64,000 nt of DNA from Psychrobacter sp. UBA3480 (GTDB lineage Bacteria; Pseudomonadota; Gammaproteobacteria; Pseudomonadales; Moraxellaceae), in assembly GCF_002377945.1 (NCBI RefSeq), contig NZ_DFQV01000011.1, positions 1 to 64,000 on the forward strand, written 5' to 3'. Every line of letters begins with the position of its first letter. The stretch's first letter is position 1. The notes below the pieces were generated by a model. That model saw only the letters and a program-made list of their open reading frames with translations, made no database searches and had not been told where the DNA came from. Shown here piece after piece: positions 1 to 8,017 of this stretch. Made by a program: the position numbers and the translations under genes.

Positions 1-1
1 G

Positions 2-79
2 GAATGCTCATACAAAAAACAGTTTACCATAGGTCGATTATGTTGGGGCAGAGGTAATAAGGTACTGCTAGAAAAATAA
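2..79 (+). CDS. C-terminal end of an unidentified gene (partial)
   Basis: An open frame enters from the left edge and ends at a TAA at 77-79. It gives about 25 residues ending in GRGNKVLLEK. The frame runs straight into the hairpin at 72-103, which would suit a gene ending convergently against bamD. Too little is present to name a family, and a chance frame of 25 codons is possible. The composition, with aromatic, glycine and basic residues, looks protein-like. Confidence 0.35.
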   Translation, partial: ECSYKKQFTIGRLCWGRGNKVLLEK

Positions 80-103
80 GGCCAACATAATGTTGACCTT
101 ATT
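72..103 (-). terminator. Rho-independent terminator of bamD
   Basis: Two arms, AATAAGG-C-CAACAT and ATGTTG-A-CCTTATT, form a nearly closed stem. On the minus strand it is followed by TTTTTC, about 50 bases past the bamD stop. The A/T-rich ends may let it also work for the plus-strand frame that ends at 79. Confidence 0.7.
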
Positions 104-153
104 ATCAATGAATACAGACTGTGTTAGTTAGGCTAAGAAGAGACTTCACGTAA

Positions 154-1335
154 TCAATTATTATCCATATCACTCACACTGTCGTCATTTAGCGTAGTGC
201 GGCGTGTTGGATTGGTATTTAGGGGATCGACGTTGGCTTCTCTTGCAGTCGAGCCAGTACTTGATTGGCTGGTCACGCGCTCAGCTGACGCTTCAGGTAG
301 ACCTAGGCCTACGCTAATACCATTACGTGCAGCAGCATTATTGGCGACTGGAGTATTGGCAGGCGTAGTATTTGTCCCTGCTAGTCTCAACTGGGCTGCA
401 TTACGAATCATTTGTGTCTTGGTTGCGCCATTATACTCGCCAGATGCGACTGATTTGTCAGTTGTGTTCGAACGACCAAGCTTGCCAAAGGTAATCTTAT
501 TGAGCCAAGTACGGTCACGTTTGGTGCTTAATTTCACACTACCGTTGCTGGTTAGCATCTCTGGGTAGTTGATCTGCAATAGCGTTTTGTACTCATTGGC
601 CAAATCGGTTAGACCCAGTTTTTCATGGCTATATGCTAATACCGCAAGAGCATCTGGCGTTGACTCACTAAGTGGGTAATACTGGAATACCCATTTGGCA
701 CGGTTGACCGCTGCTACATAAGCTTCACGCTCGATATACCAATTGGCTGCGCTCATTTCGCTCTCAGCAAACTGATTGTAGATGAACGTCATACGCTGAG
801 CGGCATCTGGTGCATACGGACTGTTTGGATATTTATTGATAAGCTCTTGAAAGTTAGCAAAGGCAATACGCAAATACGCAGTATCACGCTCAGCTTGGTT
901 CAGTTTAAAGAGCTTTAGGCTTTCAGATGAACCTTCCATATTAGCAACGCCGCGCACATAGTAGGCGTAGCTGACTTGTGGGTTAGACGGATACAGACGG
1001 ATAAACTGCTCAGCACTTGCTGCTGCCATCTCATACTTATCGCCTTCGTATTGTGCATACATCATGTCAAGCAAGGCTTGTTCAGCATACTGTCCGGTTG
1101 GGTAGAATGTACGCAGATTGGTCAGCTCTTCGATACCTTGGATATAGTGACCTTTGTCAATCTGATTGACGGCCTCGTTATAATACCCTTGCTCTGATTT
1201 TTCAGCTGTTTCTACTGCCTCACCATCTTTGGCGCCAGTTAGATTTTTAAAAGTCTGGCAACCCACTAGATTGACGCTAAGCGCCAGTAGGGTTATTGAG
1301 GACAGTTTGATAAACGTATTGCCAACAGCTTGCAT
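154..1335 (-). CDS. bamD: Outer membrane assembly lipoprotein BamD (ComL)
   Basis: BamD is the essential lipoprotein of the BAM complex, which inserts beta-barrel proteins into the outer membrane. The start chosen is the ATG at 1335, with GGAG eight bases upstream. The open frame extends further to 1380 but without a ribosome site. The signal peptide ends in a lipobox LVGC with Cys26. Tetratricopeptide-like helices fill roughly residues 40-270 (for example the GHYIQGIEELTNL and YPNSPYAPDAAQR segments). Residues after about 275 form a low-complexity tail rich in Thr, Asn and Ala. At 393 residues it is much longer than E. coli BamD (about 245), and the extra length lies mostly in that tail. It is divergent from rluD, a neighbour pairing common in gammaproteobacteria. 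The identification is firm; the function of the tail is unknown. Confidence 0.93.
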   Translation of the reverse strand: MQAVGNTFIKLSSITLLALSVNLVGCQTFKNLTGAKDGEAVETAEKSEQGYYNEAVNQIDKGHYIQGIEELTNLRTFYPTGQYAEQALLDMMYAQYEGDKYEMAAASAEQFIRLYPSNPQVSYAYYVRGVANMEGSSESLKLFKLNQAERDTAYLRIAFANFQELINKYPNSPYAPDAAQRMTFIYNQFAESEMSAANWYIEREAYVAAVNRAKWVFQYYPLSESTPDALAVLAYSHEKLGLTDLANEYKTLLQINYPEMLTSNGSVKLSTKRDRTWLNKITFGKLGRSNTTDKSVASGEYNGATKTQMIRNAAQLRLAGTNTTPANTPVANNAAARNGISVGLGLPEASAERVTSQSSTGSTAREANVDPLNTNPTRRTTLNDDSVSDMDNN

Positions 1336-1790
1336 ACTTCTTCTCCGACACAAGGCGCATAATAGCAGCGGCGCTATCATGCTATATAAAAGGTTAGTGA
1401 TAAAAAACGACGCTAAATAGTCAGCGATCCACCAGCAAAAATTTTTTATCGAATGCAGTTTTTGTTATGACGTATTGTACTGATAGATTGGGTCTGATAC
1501 ATAATGCTTGTATAGTAAGCCTGTGATAGACCACATGTATTTAGCCATAGTCAAACGGTTTAAATGGCAAACACGGTCAACAAACCCCAATGCCATTTTC
1601 AAACTGTATCTAAATACGGCATTCGCATACAGTGCCATAGCATACAGCAAAATATGGCTATACTTTATAGAATAACATTTGCTACGTCTATTTTTTCGCC
1701 ATCTATATTGTATAGGCAGTTTAACATGAGCGGCTGTCACGAGCGATATCGAATGTCGCTAGCATGAGTAAATATACAGTAAATTACAGC

Positions 1791-1928
1791 AATGTCATGT
1801 TCTAGAGAGTTAAGCGAGGCATCTTACAGCCCGAAGGTATGCTCAAAAATTATCAGATAGCATGCAGCTTCTATAGGGCTTATGCGTGCGACATGATACA
1901 CTAGAGCGGTATTGTCTCCGCTTTTTTG
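1791..1928 (+). ncRNA. Candidate structured RNA or rluD leader ending in a terminator hairpin
   Basis: Complementary segments are nested here. AGCCC (1828-1832) pairs with GGGCT (1876-1880), and inside it GTATGCT (1837-1843) pairs with AGCATGC (1859-1865). TGTCATGT (1793-1800) is nearly complementary to ACATGATACA (1891-1900). The segment ends with AGCGG-N8-CCGCT followed directly by six T (1905-1927), a Rho-independent terminator shape. It lies 135 bases before rluD on the same strand, so it may be a small RNA gene or an attenuator. It matches no riboswitch or RNA family I recognise. The rest of the 1336-2063 spacer shows no supported gene. Confidence 0.4.
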
Positions 1929-2063
1929 TACCTTGAAGGTTGTTATCTGCTATTTATAGGCAAAAAACAATAATCAAAAAACGACAATTTTTTATACTGC
2001 TATTTATAATACTATCTTCGAAGTCACCTCACAAAACACTGTCAGGGGCTTTGCCACGTATCA

Positions 2064-3329
2064 ATGTATCAATCCGCTATGAATAATGATGCCATGACTA
2101 CCAATTTATCACCGAATCAATCGCTAGATACTGATTCATCAGCACAAGAGTCACCAATGCCAAATGATGTTTTGAACAATAATGAGCTACCTGATAATCA
2201 ATCAATGATGAGTGAGCAAGTGCATGATGATGCGCTTGATAATGAAGAGTTGCTCATCGATGATGGTAATGATCTGAACGATAGTGACATTGATGATAAT
2301 GATATTGATGACAGCGATATGGATGGCGACGACGATGAAGCCCCAGTAGCGGGTCAAGCTGTACCAGTGATTGTAGATATGACGCATGTGGTCACAGAAG
2401 ATCAAGCTGGTCTGCGTATTGACAAGGTTGCCTCCCAAGCGTTTTCAGACTTTTCGCGTGTACAATTACAGAACTGGATTACTGACGGCAGTCTACTCTA
2501 TAACGGCAGTGTCCAAAAACCAAAAGTCCGTGTCAAAGCAGATGACGTATTGCATCTATCAACGACGTTACAGCAGCATGGCGAAGACCAACCAGAAAAT
2601 ATAGATATCGATGTTGTCTATGAAGATGATGACGTATTGGTAATCAACAAACCTGTCGGTATGGTGGTTCATCCGGGCGCAGGTAATCAAAACGGCACTT
2701 TGGTCAATGCACTGCTATATCATTATCCTCAGCAGCATCATTTACCGCGTGCAGGTCTTGTGCACCGTATTGATAAAGACACCTCTGGATTGCTATTGAT
2801 TGGCAAAACCAAACCTGCTCAGATGGCACTAATGGAGCAGCTAAAAGACAAGTCTGTTTATCGTCACTATAAGTGTGTGGTAGCAGGGGACCAAGCAAGC
2901 CTATCTCGTCATCGTCGTATCGATGCACCGATTGGCCGACATCGCAATCAGCGTACTAAGATGACGGTGATGACCGCTGGTCGCGAAGCGGTAACGCATC
3001 TGCTAAATGTCACGCCATTGAACGAAAATTACTGTCTACTAGATGTCGGACTTGAGACTGGACGTACGCATCAAATTCGTGTGCATCTAAGTCACATTAC
3101 TTATCCACTAGTCGGTGACCGTGTCTATGGTGGCCGTCGTCAGCTACGCTCTGGATTGACAGAAGCCCAGCGTCAAGCTATTAATAATTTCCCACGCCAA
3201 GCACTGCATGCCTATACGTTAGGATTCGTGCATCCGACGACAGGTGAGGATATTGAAGTGACGACGCCACTACCTGAAGACATGCAAAAACTGATGGCCG
3301 TACTAAGCGACGGTTATTATGAAGAGTAA
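2064..3329 (+). CDS. rluD: 23S rRNA pseudouridine synthase RluD
   Basis: RluD converts uridines 1911, 1915 and 1917 (E. coli numbering) of 23S rRNA helix 69 to pseudouridine. An S4 RNA-binding domain covers about residues 112-175. The catalytic RluA-family domain follows, with the HRIDKDTSGLLL motif and catalytic Asp237, and the later GRTHQIRVHL motif. Residues 1-105 form an extra N-terminal region very rich in Asp, Glu and Asn (a DDGNDLNDSD type run) that E. coli RluD lacks. No strong ribosome site marks the start at 2064. Met6 and Met11 are alternatives, but all keep the acidic region. pgeF follows after 40 bases with no terminator, so the two are probably one transcript. Confidence 0.93.
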   Translation: MYQSAMNNDAMTTNLSPNQSLDTDSSAQESPMPNDVLNNNELPDNQSMMSEQVHDDALDNEELLIDDGNDLNDSDIDDNDIDDSDMDGDDDEAPVAGQAVPVIVDMTHVVTEDQAGLRIDKVASQAFSDFSRVQLQNWITDGSLLYNGSVQKPKVRVKADDVLHLSTTLQQHGEDQPENIDIDVVYEDDDVLVINKPVGMVVHPGAGNQNGTLVNALLYHYPQQHHLPRAGLVHRIDKDTSGLLLIGKTKPAQMALMEQLKDKSVYRHYKCVVAGDQASLSRHRRIDAPIGRHRNQRTKMTVMTAGREAVTHLLNVTPLNENYCLLDVGLETGRTHQIRVHLSHITYPLVGDRVYGGRRQLRSGLTEAQRQAINNFPRQALHAYTLGFVHPTTGEDIEVTTPLPEDMQKLMAVLSDGYYEE

Positions 3330-3369
3330 ACGCTAACGTTTACTAGATGAGAGGTGAGAGCGAGCAGCC

Positions 3370-4248
3370 ATGACGAACACGTTCCCGATGACAATGATTG
3401 CGCAAATTGATAATGTGGCCGTTTTTCAGACGGCTGCTTTTGCATTTGATAATATTGATGACTCTGCTGCTAAAAACCAGCGTACAGGTTATGAAGGCCA
3501 GTCAAATTACGGCGATCTGAATCTAGGTTTGCATGTCAATGATAATGCACTGCAAGTATTAGATAACCGCATGAATCTATTGGCTGCTATCAATGAGCAG
3601 CTGACAGATAAGTCTGCACAAAACGAGCAGCATGCGGCTATTAATCGCTTGCATTGGGCCAGTCAGGTTCATGGCAAACACATACATGATGTCGATGCTA
3701 CTACGTTGAATATGGCGCCAATGTCTGCTGATGCGATGGTCAGTCAACAAAGTGGTCGCGGTCTGGCAATCATGACGGCGGACTGTGTACCGATTGTCTT
3801 ATATCAGCCCACCAGTGGCAAAATCGCAGCGATTCATGCAGGCTGGCAAGGATTGGCCTGCGGTGTGATACCAGAGACTGTTAACCGTTTTACTGAGTCA
3901 GGCCCTATACAAGCTTGGATAGGAGTGTGTATCAGTCAGGAAAACTATGAAGTAAATACAGACGTTCGCGATAAGCTATTGGCTGGGTGTATAGCCAATC
4001 AGACGTTGCCAGAGACGCATATCGATAACTTTGTGTCGCTATTTTCTATATCGTCTCATAATGACAAAATAAAGCTGGATTTACCGAAGCTTGCTGCCAT
4101 GCAGTTAGAAGCTGCTGGTGCTACAGTTGTGAATGATTTGCCTGTTGACTGTAGCTACGCAGATACTCACTATTACTCGTATCGCCGCCAGACTCATATG
4201 CACCAGCCTGCAACGGGTCGGATGGCACTGGTCATCGTTCGTCGTTAG
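3370..4248 (+). CDS. pgeF: PgeF/YfiH family multicopper-like purine nucleoside hydrolase or phosphorylase
   Basis: Member of the YfiH/LACC1 family (Pfam Cu-oxidase_4, DUF152), once called polyphenol oxidase. Known members have purine nucleoside phosphorylase or adenosine deaminase activity, and E. coli PgeF edits peptidoglycan precursors. The catalytic Cys-His-His set is visible as His101 (SQVHGKH), Cys139 (MTADCVP) and His156 (AIHAGWQG). The 292-residue length is a little above the family norm of about 245-260, because of an N-terminal extension before the usual start of the fold. It follows rluD by 40 bases, the common rluD-yfiH pairing. Which substrate it uses here cannot be read from the sequence. 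Confidence 0.88.
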   Translation: MTNTFPMTMIAQIDNVAVFQTAAFAFDNIDDSAAKNQRTGYEGQSNYGDLNLGLHVNDNALQVLDNRMNLLAAINEQLTDKSAQNEQHAAINRLHWASQVHGKHIHDVDATTLNMAPMSADAMVSQQSGRGLAIMTADCVPIVLYQPTSGKIAAIHAGWQGLACGVIPETVNRFTESGPIQAWIGVCISQENYEVNTDVRDKLLAGCIANQTLPETHIDNFVSLFSISSHNDKIKLDLPKLAAMQLEAAGATVVNDLPVDCSYADTHYYSYRRQTHMHQPATGRMALVIVRR

Positions 4249-4398
4249 CAGCTTTATAGTCAGCGAACTACTAAACCGCTACGGTGTTACCCTCCCTAGA
4301 TGTACTATATGTACAATCTACGGTCGGCTGCCTTGTAGCTGTTTTAGATTTCTTTGACTATATAATAATGAGTAGTGGCAAGGAAGTGATAAACAATA

Positions 4399-4431
4399 AA
4401 AAAACAGCAGATTATTCTGCTGTTTTTTATT
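4399..4431. terminator. Bidirectional terminator between pgeF and the YeeE transporter gene
   Basis: Perfect stem AACAGCAGA / TCTGCTGTT with a TTAT loop, flanked by seven A on the left and six T on the right. It lies between two convergent genes and can serve both. Confidence 0.85.
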
Positions 4432-4482
4432 TGAGTGCTACATTCGTATTAACATAAGGTCTGTATTAATATAAAATCTGTA

Positions 4483-5736
4483 TTAACAAACGGAGTCGCT
4501 AGATTTTGGTACTGATAAGCCAAATAAAGGACGTAAATACAGTGCCAAGAACGTACCTGCCATTGCTAGTATGCCCCAGATATAACCATGTAAGCTAAAA
4601 GAGGCGATACCACCGAAGTAAGCGCCGATATTACAACCGAACGCGAGACGGGCGCCATATCCCATCATCAAGCCGCCAATGACCGATGCTGCAAAGTTAC
4701 CAGCAGTAATCTTAGTAAACTTAAACAAGCCACCCGCAGCAGAGGCGATAAATGCGCCAATGATGATGCCGATATTCAATACAGTGGTTGAGTCAGCAAA
4801 GATAGAGGCCTCAAGCGCTGCTGCATTAGCACCTTGCCAATAGCCCCAGCTAGCCACATCCATACCAAAACCGCTTGCAATTTTAGAACCCCATAATGTA
4901 AATGCTGATGTAATGCCCCACGGTTGACCACGTGTAAGTAATGTCAGACCGTTAAGTAAAGCCAAGACGATTGCGGCAGCAAATAGCGGCCAAGAGCCAC
5001 GAAAGACTCGTTTCCAACCAGACTCAGAAGGCACGGGAGCCATCTTCGGTGCGTTTCTTTTTTTCTCAACGACTAACGTCACCCATGCGATAATGCCGAA
5101 TATAGCAAGCGATACCAGCCATGCCCCTGTATAGCCAAGACCTGTAGAGGTTGCCAAAGAGAAAGGCGCATAAGCGGGCATCTCTTCTGTCCAGAATGGC
5201 AAGTGATAAGCCCCAATCGTGGCACCCACTATGAAGAAAATAAAGGTGATGAACATAACAGAGCGTCCACCGCCTACCGCATAGAGCGTACCAGAGGCAC
5301 AGCCGCCGCCAAGTTGCATGCCGATACCAAATACAAATGCGCCTACGACTAGACTGACCCCTAATGGCGCGACATAACCTGCGACAGGCCCGCCAAATAG
5401 CGTCGTGCCATAAGCAAGGATTGGCGCAAATAGCGTAACAGCAACTGCCAACATTAGCATATGAGAGCGCATCGCCTGACCGTTGCCCACTGCCATCATA
5501 CGTCTAAAAGCAGAGGTAAAGCCAAAGCGGGCATGAAAAAGGGTATAGCCTAACAAAAGACCTATCCCAAGTAGCAATGATTGAGAGATATGTTGAGTGG
5601 CTAATAGATACGCGAGCACTATCAATCCTACGATGCCACCACCCATAATCAAGGATTTTTGCGGTGCATTTAAGGCCAGATCATCTCTGACGATAGGATC
5701 TTTTGTGTCGTTTACAGGTTGAACGAGAGTAGTCAA
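4483..5736 (-). CDS. YeeE/YedE family sulfur (thiosulfate) transporter, TsuA-like
   Basis: Integral membrane protein of 417 residues built from two halves of the YeeE/YedE (DUF395) fold. Conserved Cys/Gly motifs are visible: GGGCASGTLYAVGGG in the first half and GARLAFGCNIGAYFGG in the second. In family members these cysteines relay thiosulfate across the inner membrane. The likely start is TTG at 5736 with AAGGAAG eight bases upstream. The next ATG, 30 codons later, would remove an N-terminal tail with no clear membrane segment. No TusA-like partner gene (yeeD/tusA) is adjacent, so transport of a sulfur compound is a family-based inference. It stands alone between a terminator and a long spacer. 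Confidence 0.82.
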   Translation of the reverse strand: MTTLVQPVNDTKDPIVRDDLALNAPQKSLIMGGGIVGLIVLAYLLATQHISQSLLLGIGLLLGYTLFHARFGFTSAFRRMMAVGNGQAMRSHMLMLAVAVTLFAPILAYGTTLFGGPVAGYVAPLGVSLVVGAFVFGIGMQLGGGCASGTLYAVGGGRSVMFITFIFFIVGATIGAYHLPFWTEEMPAYAPFSLATSTGLGYTGAWLVSLAIFGIIAWVTLVVEKKRNAPKMAPVPSESGWKRVFRGSWPLFAAAIVLALLNGLTLLTRGQPWGITSAFTLWGSKIASGFGMDVASWGYWQGANAAALEASIFADSTTVLNIGIIIGAFIASAAGGLFKFTKITAGNFAASVIGGLMMGYGARLAFGCNIGAYFGGIASFSLHGYIWGILAMAGTFLALYLRPLFGLSVPKSSDSVC

Positions 5737-6456
5737 GGTAATAGCTTCCTTATCCGATGATGTTATCAGATATCATTTTTATAAGAATTTATATGAGTAT
5801 AGTTACGCAGGTTTGCAGAATTGGAAACTGTATTTCTGTTAATTTGTTTAAGCAGTAAGAAGCGTTACATCATAATCCTATTGTCATTAATGTAAATACG
5901 GAGAGATTAGAAAAAGTAGAATTAGTATATGATGATATGGAATAAATGGACTGCTGTGTATATGACCTTATATTAATAGTTGTCTATAGTACTGATAATT
6001 ATAGGTTTATCAGGTATCAGAAATTTGTTCGTGTCATATTGTCAGTTAATGCGACTTACCCATTTATATAAAATATATTAAAAGTATATGTGCCCTGATT
6101 AGTCAGACTTTAATAAATAACTTAAAAACAAAAATACGTCTGATACAATGGGCTTGAATTCAATGAAGTTCATCGCATATATACCGGTATGTATATGCTG
6201 CCGTATAGAGACTATGTAATTAAAGACAGTGTAATTAAAGACTATGCGATTGCTCCATCACCATTGATATTTCTGCCAGTTAAATTGACTCAAAGAAGCA
6301 TTGCTTGATTCTGTTATATCGCCTGATAGTTCGAAAGTTTGAGCTATCGATAAGTACTTATCAGTGAAAATAAGGCCACTAGCTATCGACTGTGGCTAAG
6401 TATCCAATATTTTATAAGCTTCATTATTCAACCAATTATTTATTATTAGAGTACGT
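5737..6456. other. Gene-free AT-rich spacer with a palindrome and a short tandem repeat
   Basis: No open frame with a ribosome site is visible. It must hold the promoters of the divergent transporter and flavodoxin genes. Two small structures stand out. An imperfect palindrome centred on ATACCGGTAT lies at about 6174-6197. GTAATTAAAGAC occurs twice (6216-6227 and 6231-6242) with a 15-base period. Neither can be assigned a function. Confidence 0.5.
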
Positions 6457-7074
6457 ATGAATACACCTGCTAAATCGTCTAACACCTCTACATCTACTGA
6501 TAACGCGCCTAATGTCTCAATCGCCGTTATTTTCCATAGTAATTATGGGCATACCAAGCGTGTCGCTGAGGCGATAGTACAAGGTGCGCATCAGCAATTG
6601 CCAGAAGCGCAAGCCAAGGCTGTCGATGTTTATGATGTTGATTGGGATTATTTAGATCAGGCAGACTTGCTGGTTTTTGGTAGTGCAGTGTATATGGGTA
6701 GCGTGACAGCTGAATTTAAGACCTTTATGGATGAGACATCTAAGCGTTGGTATCATCGCAAATGGGAGGGAAAGTGGGCAGCAGCGTTTGCCAATTCGGG
6801 CGGCCTGAGCGGTGATAAACTTGCAGTGCTACAGCAGATTTCTCTATATGCGATGCAACATGGTATGAACTGGATTGGTCTGCCATTGATGCCGACAGGT
6901 CATGAAGCTCACGACTTAAACCGTCTGTCTAGCTTTTTGGGCCTAATGACTCAGTCGCTTGATGGCCCACCTGAAGAGACACCAGGTTCGGGCGATATTG
7001 ATACTGCTATTTGGTTTGGTGATCATCTGGCCAAAACGATTATTAAGCATCAACCAGCTGATGCTAAGCTATAA
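6457..7074 (+). CDS. Flavodoxin-fold NAD(P)H-dependent oxidoreductase, WrbA-like
   Basis: A 205-residue flavodoxin-like protein that should bind FMN. The phosphate loop HSNYGHTKRVAEAI sits at about residues 29-42 and the isoalloxazine-side loop GSAVYMGSVTAEFK at about 75-90. The first 20 residues are a Ser/Thr/Asn-rich tail that precedes the first beta strand. Length and motifs resemble WrbA-type quinone reductases, but the characteristic WrbA sequence is only loosely kept, so I give the family and not a gene name. It is monocistronic, with a strong terminator 30 bases downstream. Confidence 0.78.
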   Translation: MNTPAKSSNTSTSTDNAPNVSIAVIFHSNYGHTKRVAEAIVQGAHQQLPEAQAKAVDVYDVDWDYLDQADLLVFGSAVYMGSVTAEFKTFMDETSKRWYHRKWEGKWAAAFANSGGLSGDKLAVLQQISLYAMQHGMNWIGLPLMPTGHEAHDLNRLSSFLGLMTQSLDGPPEETPGSGDIDTAIWFGDHLAKTIIKHQPADAKL

Positions 7075-7104
7075 AAACAGCTAGAACCGACAGAGTAATC
7101 AAAT

Positions 7105-7138
7105 AAAAAAGCAGACATTATCGATGTCTGCTTTTTTT
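7105..7138. terminator. Terminator of the flavodoxin gene, also facing the small lipoprotein gene
   Basis: Stem GCAGACAT / ATGTCTGC with a five-base loop, preceded by a run of A and followed by seven T. Works on the plus strand and probably on the minus strand for the lipoprotein gene ending at 7185. Confidence 0.85.
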
Positions 7139-7184
7139 GTGCCAATTTTTATTGAGCGATAATTGCTATTAAGCGCTAGGCTTT

Positions 7185-7310
7185 TTATTGAGCAACAAGC
7201 TTAGTAGGGGCAGGCTTCACAGGGATAGGACTGTCAACGAATTGAAACGATTGACAACCTCCTAACAGCATCGTTGCTATTAGCAAATAGGTAAAGGCAA
7301 ATGACTTCAT
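7185..7310 (-). CDS. Small lipoprotein of 41 residues
   Basis: An ORF starting with ATG at 7310 encodes a typical lipoprotein precursor. It begins MKSFAFTYLL, followed by a hydrophobic stretch and the lipobox LLGGC with Cys19. Only about 22 residues of mature peptide follow, rich in Pro, Val and Lys. It resembles the small LPS-assembly or entericidin-type lipoproteins in size only, and I cannot assign a family. GAG lies ten bases before the start. It is convergent with the flavodoxin gene and shares its terminator. A lipobox at exactly the right distance from the start makes chance unlikely. Confidence 0.65.
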   Translation of the reverse strand: MKSFAFTYLLIATMLLGGCQSFQFVDSPIPVKPAPTKLVAQ

Positions 7311-7713
7311 AGTAATATCTCAAAAACGATTTTAGCCCAACGATATGTCACGATTACTTATCATTAGAAGTCACAACAGTGAAGAGTCAGGCTTATTTGC
7401 AGACATTATATATAAAAATCAGCTGTTCATAGCAGTTTAAAGGCGATATATGTATTCGATATTGTTTTTACGCAGACTATCTCGCTATTTAGAGTATGGC
7501 TTATCTAATACTTCGTTTGATTTGTCATGTATAAAATTAAAGCTATTTATAAAAATAACGTCTGGTATTAAGTAGCTGAGCAATCAATAAAGTCTACAAA
7601 ACGTGTAAGTATTTCCTTAGATTGAAGTTATTCGCCAAATATTTACCAACTATTCGATAGTATCTATAGGCATTTTAACGGGTTGTGTTATAAATAAGAA
7701 TAGTGATAATATG

Positions 7714-7743
7714 TTGAAAGCTGACCAAATAGTCAAGTATCCT
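7714..7743 (+). promoter_or_regulatory. Candidate xdhA promoter with RutR-type operator in its spacer
   Basis: TTGAAA (7714-7719) and TATCCT (7738-7743) are 18 bases apart, and the operator CTGACCAAATAGTCAAG (7721-7737) fills the gap. The GAC-N6-GTC core matches the sites at 21961 and 24533. A bound repressor here would block RNA polymerase. The implied leader to xdhA is about 270 bases, long for a simple operon. The rest of the 7311-8017 spacer shows no gene. Confidence 0.55.
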
Positions 7744-8017
7744 ACAGTACGAGTTTTCTAACAAAATTGTTCGATGAATGCTGATATTTACAACCAGCTT
7801 ACTTGATATAAAAAAGTGCGTTGTGCTGATTTTTTCTATCTCTTAAGAATGTATTAGCAAACAAAACAGCGAATACTTTAAAAGTTATAAAACAGAATAA
7901 CCGTACTTAAACGGTTGCAGCATGATGCAAACCAAGTGCTTACTTTCAGCATTTAAGCTGTCAAATTCCTTAAGCCTTATGCTTATCTTCATTATTTTAT
8001 TTTAGCCGAGTCTTGCT

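Noticed and set aside
1465..1740. 91-residue minus-strand ORF between bamD and rluD
   Set aside because: Starts at GTG without a ribosome site, has erratic composition and no recognisable domain. It looks like chance in AT-rich spacer.
6095..6106. CTGATTAGTCAG as a further RutR-type operator
   Set aside because: The half-sites are too close: TGA-N4-TCA, against TGAC-N6-GTCA in the other three sites, and it is not near a purine gene.
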